Assembly: GCA_947095945.1 (NCBI GenBank)
Contig: CAMUQM010000045.1
Coordinates: forward strand, 1 to 11,729
Length of the DNA stretch: 11,729 bases
Direction: 5' to 3'
DNA from: an uncultured Prevotella sp.
Lineage (GTDB): Bacteria > Bacteroidota > Bacteroidia > Bacteroidales > Bacteroidaceae
Shown: positions 7,987-11,729 of the stretch, piece by piece
Position numbering within the stretch: the stretch's first letter is position 1
How the letters are laid out: every line of letters starts with the position of its first letter
Position numbers and translations under genes: made by a program
The notes under the pieces: model-generated
Told to the model about the DNA's origin: nothing
Databases searched by the model: none
What the model saw: the letters and a program-made list of their open reading frames with translations, nothing else

Positions 7987-8017
7987 CAAAGTTAGGAAAT
8001 TAGTAGGACACTTCAAA
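7987..8017 (-). promoter_or_regulatory. Bacteroidota-type promoter of the acyltransferase gene
   Basis: On the minus strand TTTG (8017-8014), exactly 19 nt, then TAACTTTG (7994-7987). Sequence and spacing equal those of the susCD promoter. The predicted transcript start is near 7981, which coincides with the first possible ATG and argues for a start further inside the gene. Confidence 0.78.
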
Positions 8018-8322
8018 AATATGCAGTTGTAAAAGAATAATAGGCCTCTTAAAATTTGGAATAATAAGTTTATAAAATGCTGAATTAGGTATCTATCTGC
8101 TGTAATGTATAGTATTTCGAAGTTTGTAAAGACGTATATTAAGCATATAACTTACGTCTGTTGAGCCTATTTTATGTCATTTTTCACGCTAAAAATCTCT
8201 TTCTACGAATCATTTCACTGCACACAAGTAATGAAGATAAGCTCAGGGGATAGGTATAAATAGGAGTAGCGAAGTACTCCTATTAATTGTTAGAAGCAGA
8301 TAAATAAATACTATAAAACATT
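8018..8322. other. AT-rich intergenic stretch without a gene
   Basis: I see no coding frame or RNA gene. It has a weak 7-bp inverted repeat (AGACGTA at 8130-8136, TACGTCT at 8153-8159) and the stronger hairpin at 8259-8284, listed separately. The neighbouring genes are both on the minus strand, so this region is downstream of the nuclease terminator and upstream of the acyltransferase promoter. Confidence 0.6.
8259..8284. repeat. 10-bp perfect hairpin with 6-nt loop
   Basis: AATAGGAGTA and TACTCCTATT are exact complements around GCGAAG. On the minus strand the loop is CTTCGC. It lies about 40 bp beyond the main nuclease terminator, so it might be a second terminator or a remnant. Its tails (TTAATTGTT on plus, TATACC on minus) are not strongly T-rich. 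Confidence 0.5.
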
Positions 8323-8354
8323 ATTAAGGACAGACGTATTTGCCTGTCCTTAAT
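8323..8354 (-). terminator. Probable terminator of the endonuclease gene
   Basis: Perfect 11-bp arms ATTAAGGACAG (8323-8333) and CTGTCCTTAAT (8344-8354) with a 10-nt loop. It lies 55 bp after the nuclease stop. On the minus strand it is followed by AATGTTTTATAG, a modest T-rich tail. Confidence 0.65.
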
Positions 8355-8384
8355 TAATAGATATTCTCAATTAATAGATATTCT
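8352..8384. repeat. 17-bp-period tandem duplication
   Basis: AATTAATAGATATTCT occurs at 8352-8367 and again at 8369-8384, identical, separated by one base. It lies between the nuclease stop and its terminator hairpin, and the first copy overlaps the hairpin's outer arm. It looks like a local slippage duplication. Confidence 0.8.
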
Positions 8385-8409
8385 ATTGCGTAAATATACT
8401 TTATAAGTC

Positions 8410-9930
8410 TTATCTTACAACAAACTTCTTGCCACTACGGATATAGATGCCCGGAGCGAGTTGTGCATCAGTTGGCATGCGAACCCCCTGCAGATTATAA
8501 ACAGCATCGTCACTAATCGTCACTGTCCATACGGCTCCTATTCCTGCTGTTGTATCCTCTATGTAGAGCATTGGATAGATACCATTAGAAGAAGCCGGCT
8601 TGTAAGCACCGAATGTCTTATATTTGGTGTCGTACTGAAGCACATGACCTGTAGAAGAAGTAATGGTGAATGTACCGTCAGCCTTTGGCTCTAATGTCCA
8701 TTCTACCGCCTTATCCTTAGTAACAAACTGAACCGTCTTGTAGTTATCATACTGTCCGAAGTACTTGCCGTTAGCATCCTTAATATAGAAACCTGTTGTT
8801 CCAGACTCCAAAGTCAAGAATGACTGATTATCAGAAACGGTCACCTTACCACTATTATCGCTGATAGTCTTCGTCGGCAGATAACCGTAACTCTTATTTT
8901 TCTGTGTAGTAGCTATGACAAAACTGCTACCAATGTTAGCTACGAGAACATAACGCTTATCAGCTATAGGGGTTGCCGTTGTCTTCACGAAAGTTCCGCT
9001 TTGTGGTGTCACCTGCGGATTATCTGGAGTTTCTGGGTCTTCAGGAACGATTACACCAGTATATCGATTATCATCAGAAGCAGTTGTTATAGAGCAATAA
9101 GGGTTAAACTCTACATCCATACTGTCGCCCCATACGTACTCTGCAAGGTTAGGATAGTCGATAAAGAGGTTACGGTTATTCTGAATCTTGTACACAGCTT
9201 CGTTGCGCTTGATTTCCATTTCGTCAACACGGTCTTTCTTACTCCACTGGCGGAATAGGTCTGATGACCATTTTTTCAGTGTTGGGTAATCTCCCGTCTT
9301 TAATTGATTGGCACCTTCTGAAACGAAGCTTAAGTTCTGATAGGTGGTAGCCATATACATATAACTACGTGAGAACTCACCTTTGAAACGGTCGCCCGGC
9401 TCCCACATCTTCACAAGTCTTCCATCAGCATAGCCTGTTCCAACCTTGTCATAACCCGCACCAGCTTCTTCCTTAACGTTGACAACAACGCCCATAACGT
9501 AGTTACTCTTTGAGCTGTTAGCATGAGAGTCAGATGGATAGAGATTATAAAGGTCGCACCAAGCATCATTCTTTTTTCCACCCCACCAACTTTTGGGGAA
9601 AGAATGTTCGATATTCATACCAGCAATAGACTTACCAGTGTTCGTGCTTTCAAAGTAGAATTTCTTGTCGCTATAACGATTATAGCACTCGTTTGTCTGC
9701 GGATCACGGTCTGAATACCAGAATCCCCACCAAGTACCGTGTCCACCTCCGCCGTATGGCAAGACTTTCTTCTTGTCCATCAGCTTGTGTAAAGCTGTCT
9801 TCAACTGCTCTTTCTTCAGTCCTTGTAACGAAGAAGCGTACTGTGCCAATGTCTTTCGATCAATCGCATTGGCAGATGTTGTTACACCAATCAACGCTGC
9901 GGCGATGACCGTTTTGAAATATCTGTTCAT
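8410..9930 (-). CDS. Secreted endonuclease I (EndA/NucM-like) with C-terminal beta-rich domain and sorting-like tail
   Basis: 506 residues, about twice the length of E. coli EndA. A signal peptide covers residues 1-22, with likely cleavage after ANA. The nuclease domain (about 25-280) has N-I-E108-H109-S-F-P-K-S-W-W-G-G, where H109 is the expected general base. Further on are YNLYPSDSHANSSKSNY with N138; E108 and N138 fit the metal ligands of the Vvn/EndA His-Me-finger family. A Pro-rich linker (PEDPETPDNP) leads to a beta-rich segment ending near 460. The last residues, VYNLQGVRM...LAPGIYIRSGKKFVVR, resemble Bacteroidota type IX secretion sorting tails. It should cut DNA, possibly RNA, outside the cell or at its surface, for nutrient gain or clearing extracellular DNA. 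Secretion route is inferred. The gene appears monocistronic. Confidence 0.92.
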   Translation of the reverse strand: MNRYFKTVIAAALIGVTTSANAIDRKTLAQYASSLQGLKKEQLKTALHKLMDKKKVLPYGGGGHGTWWGFWYSDRDPQTNECYNRYSDKKFYFESTNTGKSIAGMNIEHSFPKSWWGGKKNDAWCDLYNLYPSDSHANSSKSNYVMGVVVNVKEEAGAGYDKVGTGYADGRLVKMWEPGDRFKGEFSRSYMYMATTYQNLSFVSEGANQLKTGDYPTLKKWSSDLFRQWSKKDRVDEMEIKRNEAVYKIQNNRNLFIDYPNLAEYVWGDSMDVEFNPYCSITTASDDNRYTGVIVPEDPETPDNPQVTPQSGTFVKTTATPIADKRYVLVANIGSSFVIATTQKNKSYGYLPTKTISDNSGKVTVSDNQSFLTLESGTTGFYIKDANGKYFGQYDNYKTVQFVTKDKAVEWTLEPKADGTFTITSSTGHVLQYDTKYKTFGAYKPASSNGIYPMLYIEDTTAGIGAVWTVTISDDAVYNLQGVRMPTDAQLAPGIYIRSGKKFVVR

Positions 9931-10067
9931 TGTTTTAATAGGTTTTATCGGTAATTATTTATCATATATTCTTGGTTAAAAGTCGTTATACTATTTGTCA
10001 AACAATGTCTGACCAGTCGTATTCTACGGACAAAAGGTATAGCTTTGGATTCCCAATGCCAAGACTA

Positions 10068-10099
10068 CAAAGATAGGCAAAATTATTGAGAGATACAAG
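10068..10099 (-). promoter_or_regulatory. Candidate promoter of the endonuclease gene
   Basis: On the minus strand CTTG (10099-10096), 20 nt, then TATCTTTG (10075-10068). The -7 box is perfect and the -33 box is one base off TTTG. It overlaps the last codons of the methyltransferase gene. If used, the transcript starts near 10062 and has a leader of about 130 nt, long for this genome. Confidence 0.5.
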
Positions 10100-11498
10100 T
10101 TGGTTTTGCTGTTTTCTTACAAACGAAGAGAAGATGATTGTTTTCTGCATCAGTTGTTGCAAAGAGGTAGACGTCTCCTCCTTCTTTTATCTTTAAACGT
10201 TTGCGCAAATCTGCAACGCTCATTGGGAAGTTACGCACGGCAAGATTGGCTTTTTCTATCCCTGAAAGATTACGGCGTAATTCCTTTTTATTGAACGATG
10301 AAACCGCTGTTATCTCAAACTTTCGACCGGGGAAATCATCAATAGCCTCATCAGAGACAAAAAGATGAGAATTCAAACTGAGTGCCGAAAGGGGATAACG
10401 GGCAGTGAGCAGTGCAAAACAACCCGCTTTCATCAATGAAGCATTCGGTTCATAGAGATATTGACCAGCTTTGGGAATAGCCGTAAGAAGTCGCTGTGAT
10501 GTGCTTAAAGCCTCATCAAGAGAATAAGAAACGATACTCTCGTCATTCACACAGAACACTTGTAGGGCTTTTTCCGTAGCCATCTTGTCATCTTTTTCAC
10601 CTTTCGTTCTCTGCAAAACTAACAGCAATTCCTTACATTCATTGTGTACAGAGACGATATGAACCTCACGAACAATGTTGCCCAAACTATTGAGTTCGTC
10701 CACAGCACGATGCCAATCGAGCATTGGCGAAAGCTTAATAACGACCGAATCAGCTTTCTCTAAGAGTTCGTCCTCCAATGCCAAGACATCGGGTGTACAA
10801 TCACTTATCAGCACCGTCTTACCTCCTTGCTCATTGCGACGGGCTGGATCGAGGAAGAGAACAGACACGTGGGCAAGCTGATGGAGATAGACTGTACCAT
10901 CATCATTGACCACTTCGGCTTGTGTTAAGCCTAAGGCATGGAAGTTATGACGTGCCAACTCACATAAATTCTCTTGCTGTTCAACATAAATAGCACGTTC
11001 AAAGCCTCGTGCCATAAAGGAGAAGTCAACGCCAAAGCCGCCAGTAAGATCGCAGAAAGAGCCTCCCCAAACTTTCTGAGCACGCGCTTGTTGTGTCATT
11101 GGCTTAGTTTTTTCAACTACTGAAGAGGTTTTACAATCGTTATTAAGTGCAGAAGTTATAAAGCTCTCTGCCTCTATAAGTCGTGCAACAAGCCGTGCCT
11201 TATACTCCGCTGTCTGCTCACTTGAGCACTGTTCCATTGACAAATGCGGTGGATAAATGATGTCCTCATTTGCTGCCCACGACGGCAGTTTTGTGCATGC
11301 TGTTTGCCATCCTGCCAACTGATCGAGCAGGAAGGGCATATCAATATCAGGGTAGCGGTGGGATTGGAGGGCAAGAAGCCTCACCCCCAACCCCTCTCCG
11401 AGTGGAGAGGGGAGTGAAATGTTATGTTCGCTTAGAACGTCCCGCACATATCTTGGCAGTGGTAGTTCAGAATGCCCTATATTGTTTTTTTGCTTCAT
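10083..11498 (-). CDS. THUMP-like domain class I SAM-dependent methyltransferase
   Basis: 471 residues, cytoplasmic. The N-terminal region has RYPDIDMPFLLDQLAGWQTA and KLPSWAA (about 48-76), typical of the Bacteroidota THUMP-like methyltransferases. The Rossmann core starts at motif I, D150-L-T-G-G-F-G-V-D158, followed by acidic E173 at the end of the second strand. The active-site block is LFLDPARR with D217. The C-terminal third (GRKFEITAVSSFNKKELRRN and onward) matches the THUMP-like RNA-binding region. It probably methylates an RNA base, but the target is not established. Residues 29-41 (LPSPLGEGLGVRL) come from a repeat inserted in frame. Family members, as I recall them, pass almost directly from the EHN-type helix to VR.LALQ. 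The segment at about 119-146 is also a variable linker. No clear promoter is seen upstream; it may be read from the dipeptidase gene. Confidence 0.87.
   Translation of the reverse strand: MKQKNNIGHSELPLPRYVRDVLSEHNISLPSPLGEGLGVRLLALQSHRYPDIDMPFLLDQLAGWQTACTKLPSWAANEDIIYPPHLSMEQCSSEQTAEYKARLVARLIEAESFITSALNNDCKTSSVVEKTKPMTQQARAQKVWGGSFCDLTGGFGVDFSFMARGFERAIYVEQQENLCELARHNFHALGLTQAEVVNDDGTVYLHQLAHVSVLFLDPARRNEQGGKTVLISDCTPDVLALEDELLEKADSVVIKLSPMLDWHRAVDELNSLGNIVREVHIVSVHNECKELLLVLQRTKGEKDDKMATEKALQVFCVNDESIVSYSLDEALSTSQRLLTAIPKAGQYLYEPNASLMKAGCFALLTARYPLSALSLNSHLFVSDEAIDDFPGRKFEITAVSSFNKKELRRNLSGIEKANLAVRNFPMSVADLRKRLKIKEGGDVYLFATTDAENNHLLFVCKKTAKPTCISQ
11376..11412. repeat. GC-rich palindromic repeat, copy inside the methyltransferase gene
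   Basis: 37 bp identical, in inverted orientation, to 11582-11618. Its inner part is a perfect hairpin, CCCCTCTCC-GAGT-GGAGAGGGG, followed on one side by the GGGGGTGAGG arm. It is much richer in GC than its surroundings. Beyond the core, similarity continues for one mismatch and GTGA. It reads in frame with the methyltransferase, without a stop, as residues 29-41. Confidence 0.88.
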
Positions 11499-11581
11499 CT
11501 ATTCCTATTGTTGTATTGTCATAACAGCCCCTTAGAATATTATTCATAACATCTAACACCATAGCAAAGTCGGTAATCACG

Positions 11582-11618
11582 CCCCTCTCCACTCGGAGAG
11601 GGGTTGGGGGTGAGGCTT
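11582..11618. repeat. GC-rich palindromic repeat, intergenic copy
   Basis: Inverted copy of 11376-11412, beginning 8 bp from the dipeptidase stop. It has the same CCCCTCTCC/GGAGAGGGG hairpin. It continues into a run of eight T (11617-11624) that, with the nearby GGTGAGG and CCTCACC words, can form a second hairpin. In the plus direction hairpin plus T-run looks like a terminator, but no plus-strand gene precedes it. Mobile repeat origin is more likely. Confidence 0.85.
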
Positions 11619-11625
11619 TTTTTTC

Positions 11626-11729
11626 TCACCTCACCACCCTCAAATTCTTCTTTGCCCAAGCTCTTGTACAAAGGTTGAAGTGCCACCACTCGGTACGCAG
11701 AGGCATGAAACCAGCAGCACTCATCACCT
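11626..11729 (-). CDS. VanX-like D-Ala-D-Ala dipeptidase (peptidase M15D), C-terminal end only
   Basis: The last 33 codons and a TGA stop (11628-11626) lie in the window; the rest is past the right edge. The visible end has MSAAGFMPLRTEWWHFNLC. The AGF.pl.tEWWHF block is the C-terminal signature of M15D/VanX dipeptidases: Glu is the catalytic base and His a zinc ligand. Such enzymes cut D-Ala-D-Ala from peptidoglycan turnover or, in VanX, to deplete the vancomycin target; in Bacteroidota the chromosomal copy is usually a periplasmic or lipoprotein enzyme. With no vanH or vanA visible, I would not read it as resistance. The stop is 8 bp from the repeat core. Confidence 0.82.
   Translation of the reverse strand, partial: VMSAAGFMPLRTEWWHFNLCTRAWAKKNLRVVR

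Noticed and set aside
8410..9930. Defence or toxin nuclease
   Set aside because: It has a Sec signal peptide and a secretion-type tail and stands alone, with no immunity or defence partner; a secreted scavenging nuclease explains it better.
11174..11374. Small minus-strand open frame inside the methyltransferase gene
   Set aside because: It is an out-of-frame shadow of a gene with clear methyltransferase motifs.
11626..11729. Glycopeptide-resistance cluster
   Set aside because: Only the end of a VanX-like dipeptidase is seen, with no vanH or vanA-type ligase; such dipeptidases are ordinary in cell-wall recycling.

Overview
The window looks like chromosome from a Bacteroidota bacterium, most likely an oral-type Prevotella. 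The reasons are a SusC/SusD outer-membrane pair, promoters of the Bacteroidota form (TTTG, about 19 nt, TAnnTTTG), lack of consistent Shine-Dalgarno sites, a moderately AT-rich composition, and a secreted protein whose C-terminal tail resembles type IX secretion sorting tails. The genus is inferred from protein style; there was no database search.

Layout. Positions 1-449 (minus) are the 5' part of a TPR-like conserved protein that runs off the left edge. Upstream of it, and read toward it, are susC (2342-5542) and susD (550-2310), a TonB-dependent importer and its surface lipoprotein. They are transcribed from a near-consensus promoter at 5588-5618. A long hairpin at 466-516 separates susD from the TPR-like gene and sets that gene's start. 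A gene-free stretch (5543-6347) holds several inverted repeats and a cluster of degenerate AAAAGAGCAT/CATCTTTT elements. Rightward from it is a YfcE-type phosphodiesterase (6348-6887), which converges on a membrane acyltransferase (6956-7969, minus) across a 16-bp-arm hairpin. A second gene-poor stretch (7970-8409) carries the acyltransferase promoter, two hairpins and a 17-bp tandem duplication. Next are a secreted endonuclease I family protein (8410-9930, minus), a THUMP-like SAM-dependent methyltransferase (10083-11498, minus), and the last 33 codons of a VanX-like D-Ala-D-Ala dipeptidase (11626-11729, minus).

How the genes relate. Only susC-susD form a clear functional unit; their substrate cannot be told because no glycanase, peptidase, sigma factor or hybrid sensor lies beside them here. 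The other genes look like independent housekeeping or cell-surface genes. No defence island, CRISPR array, transposase, tRNA or rRNA was seen.

The most unusual feature is a 37-bp GC-rich palindromic repeat present twice in opposite orientation. One copy lies between the dipeptidase and methyltransferase genes. The other lies inside the methyltransferase gene, in frame, and encodes a peptide that appears foreign to the family. I did not find a convincing undescribed multi-gene system.
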